A stretch of 64,000 nt of DNA from Methylomonas sp. ZR1 (GTDB lineage Bacteria > Pseudomonadota > Gammaproteobacteria > Methylococcales > Methylomonadaceae): positions 2,232,001-2,296,000 of the forward strand of contig NZ_RCST01000001.1 of assembly GCF_013141865.1 (NCBI RefSeq), read 5' to 3'. The notes beneath the pieces were generated by a model that saw only the letters and a program-made list of their open reading frames with translations, had not been told where the DNA came from and ran no database searches. Shown here one piece after another: positions 15,797 to 24,873 of this stretch. The position numbers and the translations under genes were made by a program. The first letter of the stretch is position 1, and every line of letters starts with the position of its first letter.

Positions 15797-17587
15797 TTAG
15801 TGCAGCTTATTCAACAAATCGGCATCTATCCGGCATCCACCGAGATCCGGATAATCGGCCAGGTTTTGTTCGAAATCTCGAAAGGACGGATGTTGAAAAG
15901 CCAGGCGGGCAATCTTGCCTTGCACTAACTCAAACTCCAAAGCCCCGCCTTTTTCACGCGGACTGCCGGGTTTGGTGACAAACAGCATGATGCCGATATT
16001 CGCCAAAGGCTGGCCTTGATCTTGAGCCGGACGCGCACAAGTGTAAGTCTCGACATTGAGCCCGCTAAACACACCCGCCAGCTGAGCGGCGTTGATCAGC
16101 ACGCCTTCGTCAGCAACCGTCGGCACTTGCAGTAGCGCTTCCAAACCAAAGTTGCCCAAATGGTTTTGCAGTAGCACCGTGCCGTTCCCGCCTTTTTCGG
16201 TATTTAATAAAGGGTATAGCTGCCGAGCGGCTTCGTCTTTGTTGGGATTTTGCAAAGCCGACAAGAATTGCCGCGCCGCCGATTGAATTGGGTTGATGAC
16301 GCCTTCTTTTTTCTGCCGGGAGTTGGTCAGCGCTTCCCAATCCTGCTCGGTGTTAACCGCTAGCTTCATGCTCTTCATGACGGCGTAGTCTTCGCTCGCC
16401 AGACAGCCGGCGAAGTCCTTAGCCCGATATTGTTCCAGCAACTTGGGGCGAATTTCGTCGGTCATGGCCCGCTGCGCGGAGATATTAAAGTTTTTCCAAT
16501 CCGGCGAGGTTTTGCTCAGGAAATAGTACAACACCGCATTGCGATCAAATTTATTGAAGCCCAAATCCTTCATCGCCAGCTTCAAGCGCCGGCATTGGCT
16601 TTCCACATCCGGGTAGTTTTGCCAATCCGGTTGCAGATTGGGTTTCGCGGCCGGGTCGACTTGATCGATCAACTGCCGCAAACTGACTTCGCCATTGGCC
16701 GTTTGAATCGGTATCCGCCACAACTCATCAAGTGACAAATCATGGGCGTCGGGCGGCAGGTCGCCCGAGGTTTTCAACAGTAATGAGGAGACTATTTCCG
16801 GGTATACCCGCAATTCGCCCAGCAGTTTGCTTTCGGAAGACCAAGCACTCAAGCCACCTTCAACCACCTCATAAACACCCAGACGGATTTGATTGAAACT
16901 ACTGCTGTCCCCCGCAAGTACCACACTGGCAGGCAAAGAATGCGTCTCGGAACTGTATTTACCGTTACCAGAAGTACCGGCTGCGGGAGTTTTGGCCACC
17001 ACTTGCGGATTGCTCTCCACCCAGTTGCCGGCCAGCTTGCCCATTACGGCCATACCGGCACCGACGCCGGTGAAGGCGAACAAACTGCTGGCGGCATTCA
17101 CGTCGCTGATCAACTGGGAAAGATTGGCTTCATGGCTGTTACTGGTCAGAAAGTTGTATTCGATCAGGGTGTCTTTGCTGGAATCGAGCCGTAACCAAGG
17201 GGTCAGATAAGATTTTTTGGTTTCCAGCTTGAAATTGCATTTGCCGGTTGTGGCTTGGTACAAAAAGCCGCTGGCTTCGCGCTTCAGTTTTAAGGCATCG
17301 TTATGCACACTGAATACTAGCGCCGCGGACAGGTCACCGTTTTCGTAATGACCACCGACATCGCTGCAACCGCCTTTCAGGGCGTTATCCCCTTTGAAAT
17401 CAAAGTCGGAGACCAATTGTACATAGTAGTCGTCACCGCTCACCATGGTTTGACCGCGTAGCGGCTTGATCGGCAAAGACTCGGTTTTGGGATAATCGAC
17501 GGCAATTTGCCGGGTTGTGGCGCAACCGGCTAGGAAACCGCTGGTTAGCAATGCAGTAGTCAGGACTGAAAAACAACGTATCGACAT
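15797..17587 (-). CDS. Large lipoprotein of unknown function (596 aa)
   Basis: Not recognised. The start at 17587 has AGGA 6 nt upstream. The signal peptide ends in a perfect lipobox (LAGC, Cys22; following residues ATT, with no Asp at +2), so it is predicted to be an outer-membrane lipoprotein. The mature protein is about 575 aa. It contains a stretch of small and hydrophobic residues (SSLFAFTGVGAGMAVMGKLAG, about 167-187) that could be a glycine-zipper-like membrane segment, and several cysteines. The gene directly precedes the DUF748 protein gene on the same strand, suggesting that the two work together at the envelope. Confidence 0.78.
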   Translation of the reverse strand: MSIRCFSVLTTALLTSGFLAGCATTRQIAVDYPKTESLPIKPLRGQTMVSGDDYYVQLVSDFDFKGDNALKGGCSDVGGHYENGDLSAALVFSVHNDALKLKREASGFLYQATTGKCNFKLETKKSYLTPWLRLDSSKDTLIEYNFLTSNSHEANLSQLISDVNAASSLFAFTGVGAGMAVMGKLAGNWVESNPQVVAKTPAAGTSGNGKYSSETHSLPASVVLAGDSSSFNQIRLGVYEVVEGGLSAWSSESKLLGELRVYPEIVSSLLLKTSGDLPPDAHDLSLDELWRIPIQTANGEVSLRQLIDQVDPAAKPNLQPDWQNYPDVESQCRRLKLAMKDLGFNKFDRNAVLYYFLSKTSPDWKNFNISAQRAMTDEIRPKLLEQYRAKDFAGCLASEDYAVMKSMKLAVNTEQDWEALTNSRQKKEGVINPIQSAARQFLSALQNPNKDEAARQLYPLLNTEKGGNGTVLLQNHLGNFGLEALLQVPTVADEGVLINAAQLAGVFSGLNVETYTCARPAQDQGQPLANIGIMLFVTKPGSPREKGGALEFELVQGKIARLAFQHPSFRDFEQNLADYPDLGGCRIDADLLNKLH

Positions 17588-17821
17588 TAAATATCCTATG
17601 GTGTCGCGAAACCCAGGCAGGCATGTGCCCGATGCAGTATCGTTTAAATGTAGAATCGAGTTCTTAGGCGCCGCTTAATCGTAATTCGATAAAATTTATC
17701 CTAAGGCATCTTGATGCCGCGGATAGACGCTATTCAAGCACTAATTCCATGCAAGTTAGCCGGGAATGATAAATTGAAGTGTGTTTTGTGGCTATTGTTT
17801 TGTTCGACGCGCCAATAGTGC

Positions 17822-18220
17822 TTAGAGCGCGTCCTGTTTGAAGCGATGGATTTGCCGGCGTTGTTTTTTGTTGGGTTTATGCTCGCGCTCTGACGGATGC
17901 AGCAAGGCTTGCTGCTGCTTGTGTAACTCGATTTGCCTAATTCGCTTATCGATACTGGCTTGGTCTTCGCTGTAAAGCGCCACTGCCTCTTTAGCCGGAC
18001 GGCGTTGATTATTCAGATCAGTCACCGTAAGCTCCCAAGTGTATTGGTCTTTGGTAACGCTAATCAAATCGCCGACTTTCACTTCCTTGCCCGGCTTGCA
18101 GCGCTGGCCGTTGACGTGCACTTTGCCACCGCTGACTGCATCACCGGCCAGACCGCGCGTCTTGAAAAAACGCGCGGCCCATAACCACTTATCGATGCGG
18201 ACTTGGTTTAACTCACTCAA
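17822..18220 (-). CDS. hslR: S4-domain RNA-binding heat shock protein Hsp15
   Basis: Binds stalled 50S subunits that still carry nascent peptidyl-tRNA and helps recycle them. The 132-aa protein has an N-terminal S4 domain (RIDKWLWAARFFKTRGLA followed by GGKVHVNGQRCKPGKEVKVGD) and a basic C-terminal tail (PNKKQRRQIHRFKQ), just like E. coli Hsp15. The start appears to be TTG at 18220, since there is no ATG before the S4 motif and the length before RIDKWLW (7 residues) fits. It overlaps the rhodanese stop by 8 nt, indicating translational coupling. Confidence 0.9.
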   Translation of the reverse strand: MSELNQVRIDKWLWAARFFKTRGLAGDAVSGGKVHVNGQRCKPGKEVKVGDLISVTKDQYTWELTVTDLNNQRRPAKEAVALYSEDQASIDKRIRQIELHKQQQALLHPSEREHKPNKKQRRQIHRFKQDAL

Positions 18221-18569
18221 CGCTTAAACCGCTCTCCGTCCAGGCTTTAAACCCGCCCGCCATGCTAACCGCACCGCTATAACCCAGTTGATTCAAGACC
18301 TGAGTAGCCAATGCCGAACGTCCGCCAGTCTGGCAATAAACCACTATGTCCGCCTGTTGCCGGCCTTGGAAATCCGGATGGGTATCGATCTTGAACTCCA
18401 GCAAGCCGCGAGGAATATTGACAGCCCCCGGCAAATGCCCGGCGGCGTATTCCGCTGGCTCGCGCACATCGAGCAATAAACTGCTCAAGCGCGTTTGCGC
18501 AGTCGCCACGTCGATTTCGGTAATCTGTTGTTTGGCGGCAGCTACCAGTTCTTGCGCAGTAAGGCTCAT
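18213..18569 (-). CDS. Single-domain rhodanese (sulfurtransferase-like protein)
   Basis: A cytosolic single rhodanese domain of 118 aa, predicted to carry a persulfide on its active-site cysteine. The domain markers are LLDVREPAEYAAGHLPGAVNIPRG (CH2A region) and VVYCQTGGRSALATQVL, where Cys79 starts the CQTGGRS active-site loop, closing with AGGFKAW. The six-residue loop after Cys is the standard size for sulfur-specific rhodaneses (not the seven-residue Cdc25-like loop). It lies 24 nt after ispH and overlaps hslR. The specific sulfur acceptor cannot be told from sequence. Confidence 0.9.
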   Translation of the reverse strand: MSLTAQELVAAAKQQITEIDVATAQTRLSSLLLDVREPAEYAAGHLPGAVNIPRGLLEFKIDTHPDFQGRQQADIVVYCQTGGRSALATQVLNQLGYSGAVSMAGGFKAWTESGLSVE

Positions 18570-18593
18570 AAAATTCTCCAGTCGTAAACGGAA

Positions 18594-19550
18594 TTAAGCT
18601 TCCATGTGTTTTTTCAATTCTTTCGGAATCGAGAAGACTACTTTTTCTTCTATACCTTTGTTTTCACGAACCTGGGTGGTTTCGCCGCCCCACTCTTTGA
18701 GTTGATTAATGACTTCCTGCACCAACACTTCAGGCGCGGACGCCCCAGCAGTCACGCCGACTACGTTGATGCCCTCCAGCCACTCTTGTTTCAAATCCTT
18801 GTAGGTATCGATCAAAAACGCCTGTTTACCCAGCTGTTCGGCGATTTCCCGCAAGCGGTTGGAGTTGGAGCTGTTCGGCGAACCCACCACTAAAATCAGA
18901 TCCGAAATCTTTGCCAGATCGTGAACTGCGTCCTGGCGGTTTTGGGTAGCGTAGCAAATATCGTCTTTTTTCTGTTCTTTGATGGACGGAAACTGCTCAC
19001 GCAATGCGTCGACCATTATTTTGGTGTCGGTCATGGACAATGTGGTCTGCGTGACGTAAGCCAAATTATCCGGATTATTCACTCTCAGGTTTTTCACATC
19101 ATCCGGGGTTTCAACCAGATAAATATCGCCATGCTCGGTGCATTTGTCGTACTGTCCCATAGTGCCTTCAACCTCAGGATGACCGGCATGGCCGATCAGA
19201 ATCACTTCTCTATCCTGTTTGGCATGTTTGGCTACTTGCATGTGCACTTTGGTAACCAACGGACAAGTCGCGTCGAACACGGTTAACTTGCGCTCTTCCG
19301 CTTCCTTTTGGACCTGCTTGGACACACCGTGAGCGCTAAAAATCAGGTACGACCCCACCGGCACGTCACTGAGTTCTTCGATAAAAATCGCGCCTTTTTC
19401 CTTCAAGCCATCGACTACCGTACGGTTATGCACCACTTCGTGCCGCACATAAATCGGTGCACCGAAGGTATCGATCGCTTGATCGACAATTTCAATAGCC
19501 CGGTCTACGCCGGCACAGAATCCACGAGGGTTTGCGAGTACGATTTGCAT
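18594..19550 (-). CDS. ispH: 4-hydroxy-3-methylbut-2-enyl diphosphate reductase
   Basis: Last enzyme of the MEP isoprenoid pathway, an iron-sulfur reductase that makes IPP and DMAPP in the cytosol. At 318 aa it has normal length. The three cysteines that hold the cluster are present: Cys12 ([10 protein letters not shown]), Cys96 ([11 protein letters not shown]) and Cys199 ([10 protein letters not shown]). The substrate-binding residues are also visible, with RHEVVHN around His41, [12 protein letters not shown] around His124 and Glu126, and [13 protein letters not shown]. Its context is ispH-rhodanese-hslR on one strand. Confidence 0.96.
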   Translation of the reverse strand: MQIVLANPRGFCAGVDRAIEIVDQAIDTFGAPIYVRHEVVHNRTVVDGLKEKGAIFIEELSDVPVGSYLIFSAHGVSKQVQKEAEERKLTVFDATCPLVTKVHMQVAKHAKQDREVILIGHAGHPEVEGTMGQYDKCTEHGDIYLVETPDDVKNLRVNNPDNLAYVTQTTLSMTDTKIMVDALREQFPSIKEQKKDDICYATQNRQDAVHDLAKISDLILVVGSPNSSNSNRLREIAEQLGKQAFLIDTYKDLKQEWLEGINVVGVTAGASAPEVLVQEVINQLKEWGGETTQVRENKGIEEKVVFSIPKELKKHMEA

Positions 19551-19587
19551 ATTCTTGAGTATTTTACTTGGTTAAGACAAAACGATT

Positions 19588-20073
19588 TTAATCCAATTTT
19601 GTTTCCGAGACGATAATTCCGTCGCTATCGGCGTAAAGATAGTGATCTTTTTTGAAATTGACGCCGGCAAAAGTGATCATCGAATCCCGATGTCCATGTC
19701 CGTGCTTACTGCTGCAAAGCGGGTGAGTGTTCAGAGCCACCACACCAATCGGCATTTTGTTGATCGCTTCCGAACCGCGAATACTGCCGTAAACGACGAT
19801 ACCCTGCCAGCCATTTTCGACCGCCAAAGCAGTCAAAGTATCCCCCAACAAGGCGCAACGCTTTGAGCCGCCGCCGTCGATAACCAGCACCCGATCATTG
19901 ACTTTTTCTTCCAGCACGGTCCGCACCAAAGTGTTGTCTTCGAACACTTTTAAAGTCGTGATTTGCCCGCTGAACTGGGTTTTACCGCCGAAATACCGGA
20001 ACAATGGCTCGGCAATTTGAAAATTTTCTTGGGCGGAAAAACGATCACATAATGCGCTGGTAAGAAATGACAT
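19588..20073 (-). CDS. rraA: RraA-family protein (regulator of RNase E activity / aldolase-like)
   Basis: Member of the RraA/HMG-aldolase family. In E. coli RraA binds and inhibits RNase E; related proteins are class II aldolases. I start at ATG 20073, where GGAGG sits 4 nt upstream; the open frame extends further but into the trhP gene. The result (161 aa) has the same size as E. coli RraA. Family blocks are EPLFRYFGGKTQFSGQI, VLVIDGGGSKRCALLGD, GIVVYGSIRG and YADSDGIIVSE. It lies 14 nt after the U32 protease-family gene and therefore probably shares its transcript. RNase E regulation versus aldolase activity cannot be decided here. Confidence 0.85.
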   Translation of the reverse strand: MSFLTSALCDRFSAQENFQIAEPLFRYFGGKTQFSGQITTLKVFEDNTLVRTVLEEKVNDRVLVIDGGGSKRCALLGDTLTALAVENGWQGIVVYGSIRGSEAINKMPIGVVALNTHPLCSSKHGHGHRDSMITFAGVNFKKDHYLYADSDGIIVSETKLD

Positions 20074-20087
20074 ACAGCCTCCAAAGG

Positions 20088-21443
20088 CTAGTAATAACGC
20101 GCCAGCAGTCCGTACTGGCAATCAGCATCAGGCAGTGGAATTTTCACTTCATAACCGCCCCCAGACGCTTCCTGCATGGGCTGGCCGTATTTATCGACCA
20201 TATTCTCCACAGTTATATCCCGATTCCCCTGCGGCAGGATTAACTCCAACTTGTCGCCCAGCGAAAACTTGTTTTTGACGCTAATGTCCGCCCAACCCGT
20301 TTCGGTGTCGTAATGGGTAATTTCGCCGCAAAATTGCTGCTGGTGACTTTTGGAATAACCGGATAGGTAGTTTTGATGTTCGTGGGTATGGTGGCGCTGA
20401 TAAAAACCGTCTGTATAACCGCGATTCGCCAAGTTATCCAAAATCCCCAACAACTCGGGCTGAAACGGCCGGCCCGCCAATGCGTCGTCTATCGCTTGCC
20501 GATAAGTCTGCGCAGTGCGCGCTACGTAAAAATGCGATTTGGTACGGCCTTCGATCTTCAGGCTGTCGATACCGATTTCCACCAAGCGCTGCACGTGCTC
20601 AATCGCCCGCAAGTCTTTGGAATTCATGATGTACGTACCGTTTTCGTCTTCCATCACCGGCAACAATTCGCCTGGGCGGCCTTCTTCTTCAAGGAAATAG
20701 ATATTGTCTGCCAAAGGATGCCGGTCGGCGCCACCGCAACTGGCGGTATTGAGCCCGGCATTCAAATCATTCATCGAAATGACCGTACTATCAGCCAGCA
20801 AATAATCGCCTTCCGCATTTTCCACAGCCGGCTTAGTATCGTATTTCCACCGGCAGGAATTGGTACAAGTACCTTGATTCGGATCGCGATGATTGAAGTA
20901 ACCGGACAGCAAGCAGCGACCGGAATAGGCAATACACAACGCACCATGTACAAATACTTCGAGCTCCATATCTGGACATTGTTGGCGGATTTCGGCAATC
21001 TCATCCAGCGATAACTCCCGCGACAAAATCACCCGCTCCACACCCATGCTTTTCCAGAATCTGACACTGGCGTAATTCACCGTGTTAGCTTGTACCGACA
21101 AATGAATCGGCATCTCCGGCCATTGTTCCCGCGTCATCATGATCAAGCCAGGATCGGCCATGATCAACGCATCCGGCTGCATCGCAATGATCGGCGCCAT
21201 GTCTTTCAAGAACGTTTTAATCTTGGCATTATGCGGAATGACATTGGCGGCCAGAAAGAATTTCTTACCCAACTGATGCGCTTCGGCTATGCCTTTGGCT
21301 AGGTTGTCGGCCATAAAATCGTTGTTGCGCACACGCAGGCTATAACGCGGCTGCCCGGCATAAACCGCATCAGCGCCAAACGCAAAGGCGTACCGCATAT
21401 TACGAATGGTGCCGGCGGGGGAGAGGAGTTCGATGTGTTTCAT
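20088..21443 (-). CDS. trhP: U32 peptidase-family tRNA hydroxylation protein TrhP/YegQ
   Basis: YegQ-type U32 family protein; in E. coli this protein (TrhP) is required for prephenate-dependent 5-hydroxylation of U34 in some tRNAs. I start at ATG 21443 (MKHIELLSPAG), giving 451 aa, almost the E. coli length. The U32 signature ELEVFVHGALCIAYSGRCLLS and the four-cysteine cluster region (ALC, GRC, GTCTNSCRWKY) are intact, suggesting an iron-sulfur cluster. The N-terminal TIM-barrel part has LLSPAGTIRNMRYAFAFGADAVYAG. This is the last gene before the polysaccharide locus and is followed by rraA. Confidence 0.9.
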   Translation of the reverse strand: MKHIELLSPAGTIRNMRYAFAFGADAVYAGQPRYSLRVRNNDFMADNLAKGIAEAHQLGKKFFLAANVIPHNAKIKTFLKDMAPIIAMQPDALIMADPGLIMMTREQWPEMPIHLSVQANTVNYASVRFWKSMGVERVILSRELSLDEIAEIRQQCPDMELEVFVHGALCIAYSGRCLLSGYFNHRDPNQGTCTNSCRWKYDTKPAVENAEGDYLLADSTVISMNDLNAGLNTASCGGADRHPLADNIYFLEEEGRPGELLPVMEDENGTYIMNSKDLRAIEHVQRLVEIGIDSLKIEGRTKSHFYVARTAQTYRQAIDDALAGRPFQPELLGILDNLANRGYTDGFYQRHHTHEHQNYLSGYSKSHQQQFCGEITHYDTETGWADISVKNKFSLGDKLELILPQGNRDITVENMVDKYGQPMQEASGGGYEVKIPLPDADCQYGLLARYY

Positions 21444-21554
21444 GTCTGTACTAAAAAATGAGCTAACAGGCATTCTAGCAAATTATCAACGGCTCCAGGG
21501 TATCGGAAGCATTGACCAAAGAACCCGTAAATCTTGGCCGGAACGAACGCGGAA

Positions 21555-22325
21555 CTACTTAACGGGGACAGTCGGTCTATTAAAAAACTGCGGCATCCGG
21601 GAAAGAACCTTACGTAAAATAAACATCGGCATTCGCACGGGCAGGTTATTCTTTCGGCAAGCGTAATAAGCTTCTATGTTTCCTTTGATAATGCCGATCA
21701 GACTATTATTGGAAATACCGCCGATCCGCATTTTTATCCAGATTTTGGGAATATAAACAGCCTTAACCTTATTCACGGCTAGAAATCGCATAGTCAACTC
21801 AAAGTCTGCTTGTCTGGAAAACTGTAAATCGAATCCGCCCAACTGCTCATAGAGGCGGCGACGCACAAAAAAAGTGGGATGCGCCGGCATCCAACCTTTT
21901 TCGAATAAACCGCTACGATAGTTACAAGAAGTCCAATATCGAACAATTTTTGAAGCATCGTACCTATCGACATACAACAAATCTGCGTAGCAGACGTCTA
22001 CAGTAGGGTCAGAAAAAATGTCGGCGACTTGGGATAATATCGTGTCATCCGCATACACATCGTCGGCGTTCAGTGTACCTATGACATCACCGGACGCCAG
22101 AAAAATACCTTTATTCATCGCATCGTAAATACCGTGATCAGGTTCGGAAATAAACTTGGCCAGATGCTGACCGTATTTACACACCACATCGACGGTGCCA
22201 TCGGTTGAGCCACCATCAATGACGATATGCTCGATGTTATTAAAATTCTGCCTCGATACTGACTGCAAATTATCGTGAATAAACTCAGCCGCATTATAAG
22301 ATACGGTGACAATTGATATTTTCAT
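21555..22325 (-). CDS. Family 2 glycosyltransferase (WcaE-like)
   Basis: Cytosolic GT-A fold glycosyltransferase of 256 aa, last gene of the polysaccharide locus. It begins MKISIVTVSYNAAEFIHDNLQSV, with the nucleotide-binding VIDGGSTDGT and the stretch SEPDHGIYDAMNKGI, typical of the WcaE/colanic-acid type subgroup. The metal-binding Asp pair lies in LNADDVYADD (residues 88-89). A short hydrophobic and basic C-terminal part (IIKGNIEAYYACRKNN) is characteristic of this subgroup. The sugar donor and acceptor cannot be read from sequence. A 136-nt AT-rich gap separates it from the next glycosyltransferase. Confidence 0.85.
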   Translation of the reverse strand: MKISIVTVSYNAAEFIHDNLQSVSRQNFNNIEHIVIDGGSTDGTVDVVCKYGQHLAKFISEPDHGIYDAMNKGIFLASGDVIGTLNADDVYADDTILSQVADIFSDPTVDVCYADLLYVDRYDASKIVRYWTSCNYRSGLFEKGWMPAHPTFFVRRRLYEQLGGFDLQFSRQADFELTMRFLAVNKVKAVYIPKIWIKMRIGGISNNSLIGIIKGNIEAYYACRKNNLPVRMPMFILRKVLSRMPQFFNRPTVPVK

Positions 22326-22461
22326 TGACTTGAGATAAATACTTAAGAATCTTGAAACAATTAATAGCCGTCTCCACCTTTAGCAAAAAGAAATCATCGG
22401 TATGTTAATAAGGTGAACTTTATCAATCTTTAATAAAAACAATTACTCATAAGCCAGAACA

Positions 22462-23493
22462 CTAATGCCTAATAAATTTGCCCAACCGTACCCAAACAAA
22501 AGCGCAACCACGTCTGAAGTCGCCAGTCAACACTCTTCCGATAAAAACCGACATAGCACCGTAAATTATTGCCAATCCTTTTGGCAGCTTAAAAATTGGC
22601 GCGACAAAACAATGAAAAGTCCAATGCTGAGAAAATCTGGCATTAAATCGTGAATAGGCAATACTCAAATCTTCAGTTCCCTGCAACCGCAACCTTAACA
22701 CGTAGTATGGATAATAGCCTATCAGCATATCCGATTCGAGTTTATATTTAGTACCGACGGATAATCCACTATCAATATATTTATCAACAATAGCGCCAAA
22801 CTTATCAACGAACACGTCGGAAAAGGAGTACCCGCCGCTATTATTACGCTTATAAGCCACCAAATAGCTGTCTACATATAGATTAACAGGCGCCTTTAAA
22901 GCAGCACTGTAAATTAAATCAATGTGTACCAGATTGGTTCCGCAGTAATCGTTAGCATCGACACCTTGCAAATAATCCTTGGATATTATATTCACGGAAA
23001 TCAACGTCGAAAACTTACCTAACTTGACAATAAACTCGTTTGAGTTTGCAAATTCGTACAATTTCTCGCTACCGCCAGGGTATTCAGCCCTAAAGTCGAA
23101 GTCGTAACCATATGCTCGGACTGACACCACACCATAATTTTTACGCGCCAATAAACTTTCCAGATGTTTTAACGAGCCATCTATCAGTAAGTCATCATCG
23201 CCAAAAATTAAAACGTATTGCCCAGCCGCCTGATTAAAGCATTGTGCAATATTTAGATCAGGACCTATGTTCTCCGAGTTTCTTATATATCGTATCGGAA
23301 GTCCTTTGTTTAAAAACTCGTCGACGCAGTCTTTAGTATTATCGCTGGAACAGTTGTCGGATACTAAAATCTCTATTGGATAAGTTAATTCACCAAGCTG
23401 AGATACAATTTGTTCGATATTCTTAACTAAATAATTTGCCCTATTCCAAGTTGGAATGGCAATAGTTAGCAAGGGCCTATTCTCTTTATTCAT
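22462..23493 (-). CDS. Family 2 glycosyltransferase (abequosyltransferase-like)
   Basis: A 343-aa GT-A transferase with LLTIAIPTWNRANYLVKNIEQI at the start, VSDNCSSDNT, and the DXD-like triple Asp in LIFGDDDLLIDGS (residues 99-101). The opening and the GDDD form resemble transferases that use 3,6-dideoxyhexoses (RfbV type), which would agree with the rfbFGH genes in this locus, but this is inference. The C-terminal part has hydrophobic stretches (FKLPKGLAIIYGAMSVFIGRVL) that may contact the membrane. The gene starts 7 nt after the Wzx stop. Confidence 0.82.
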   Translation of the reverse strand: MNKENRPLLTIAIPTWNRANYLVKNIEQIVSQLGELTYPIEILVSDNCSSDNTKDCVDEFLNKGLPIRYIRNSENIGPDLNIAQCFNQAAGQYVLIFGDDDLLIDGSLKHLESLLARKNYGVVSVRAYGYDFDFRAEYPGGSEKLYEFANSNEFIVKLGKFSTLISVNIISKDYLQGVDANDYCGTNLVHIDLIYSAALKAPVNLYVDSYLVAYKRNNSGGYSFSDVFVDKFGAIVDKYIDSGLSVGTKYKLESDMLIGYYPYYVLRLRLQGTEDLSIAYSRFNARFSQHWTFHCFVAPIFKLPKGLAIIYGAMSVFIGRVLTGDFRRGCAFVWVRLGKFIRH

Positions 23494-23500
23494 ATTTTTA

Positions 23501-24802
23501 TTATATTATCGCGTGCCACTTTTTACGAAGCATTACCCACATCACCAGCGATGTCGGAAAACCGAACCCAACATTCACTAAAAACAACACCAGCACAATA
23601 CCCGCCGAACCCAAACTTGGCGCCAGCCAAACCGAGCCACCAACGGTCAACAACGCTCCTGACAAGGACAACCAAAGAAAGGGCTCCTTACGGTGCGCCC
23701 TGAGATAGATAGCTAACAATCCGGAAATATGGGCAAACAAAATTGCACCGATGAGAACAAAAGTTTCCCAAAACGGTAAAAATCTTACGCCATACGCCGT
23801 GTAATCGGCCGCATAGCGAATCAAAACAAAAAACACCGCCCCCAGGACAAATACCGCAAGTGAACGTTTAAAACCCTTTTTGAATTCCTTGTCCAGTAAA
23901 TCCCAATCCTGTTGACCGGCAGCTTTCGCTAACACGGGGATTCGGCTCGTCATCCAAGCTAAACTTAACAAACCCAACATGTTGCAAACGGTCATGGTGA
24001 CACCCATTTGCCCTGCAACCACAGCATTCTGAGTTTGAAACAATAGCGGAGTATGCATCTGCGTTAAAAAATACCCGCAGAGCCAACTGATTCCCAAACG
24101 CCATTGCATCGGCCAAAGCTCTCGCCACCAACCGAAGTCTCCAGAAATTCCAAACAACGCTGACACCCATAGTTTCGGATAGCGAAATAGTGCCCATACC
24201 AAAGCAATCAAGGCAGCCGATGCGGGCATCATAGCGACCGCATAAAGACCGCCCCCCTGCATTAGGGTAAACCAAATGGCGATAGCGCCAACAATACCTT
24301 GCACCAAGCGCAGCGAATAGACCTCCACAACTTTACCGCTGCCTTCCACTATAGCCAAAACCGGTAATAAGGCCAAACCTACTGCGGTACTGACAACTAG
24401 AACCAACCAAGGTTGCTGCCAGGCTAAATCCGACTCCTGGGGCCGATGACTAAAGAAATACAAACCGCCCGGATAAACCAACAAAAACAGCAGTCCTGAA
24501 ACACCATACCAACACAACGCTTTTTTAGTCAGAGCCAGATAGCGGCCGACATTTTTACCAACGACCGCCCCATGCGGCAACCAAGTCAATTCGGCAAATT
24601 CATGCGCCGCCTGCTGCACCAGTATGGTGGACAGACCCATATCCAATAACGCCTGCAAGCCGGCGAGACTGGCAAAGGTGTAGTAGTAGCCCTGTTCAGC
24701 AGGCGATAAATATCGTGCAATGCAAAACAGCGTAATCAGGCCAGCGCCAGCCTGCCAGCCGCGTTGCGCTAAAACTGCTAACGTTTTCTTATCGACCTGC
24801 AT
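23501..24802 (-). CDS. Wzx-type polysaccharide flippase
   Basis: Inner-membrane protein of the MOP superfamily, predicted to flip undecaprenyl-linked oligosaccharide units to the periplasm. I start at ATG 24802 (MQVDKKTLAVLAQRGWQ), with GAGG 9 nt upstream; the longer reading frame begins at a TTG without such a site. The 433-aa protein has about 12 hydrophobic segments and a typical N-terminal half (ARYLSPAEQGYYYTFASLAGLQALLDMGLSTILVQ in pattern). It is the only flippase in the locus, so it should serve the whole repeat unit. Confidence 0.83.
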   Translation of the reverse strand: MQVDKKTLAVLAQRGWQAGAGLITLFCIARYLSPAEQGYYYTFASLAGLQALLDMGLSTILVQQAAHEFAELTWLPHGAVVGKNVGRYLALTKKALCWYGVSGLLFLLVYPGGLYFFSHRPQESDLAWQQPWLVLVVSTAVGLALLPVLAIVEGSGKVVEVYSLRLVQGIVGAIAIWFTLMQGGGLYAVAMMPASAALIALVWALFRYPKLWVSALFGISGDFGWWRELWPMQWRLGISWLCGYFLTQMHTPLLFQTQNAVVAGQMGVTMTVCNMLGLLSLAWMTSRIPVLAKAAGQQDWDLLDKEFKKGFKRSLAVFVLGAVFFVLIRYAADYTAYGVRFLPFWETFVLIGAILFAHISGLLAIYLRAHRKEPFLWLSLSGALLTVGGSVWLAPSLGSAGIVLVLFLVNVGFGFPTSLVMWVMLRKKWHAII

Positions 24803-24873
24803 ATAGTTTTGCCTCGGGTTCCCTGTATCCAATGAATGGATTGGCTAGTTATAAATTCAATTCGGCAAAAAAA

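Noticed and set aside
17588..17821. tRNA or small RNA gene in the gap between hslR and the lipoprotein gene
   Set aside because: No cloverleaf or T-loop sequence; only a short GGCATC-TT-GATGCC inverted repeat near 17705, too small to support a call.
20373..21014. Plus-strand open frame (213 aa) opposite trhP
   Set aside because: Antisense to a clear U32-family gene with no recognisable features.
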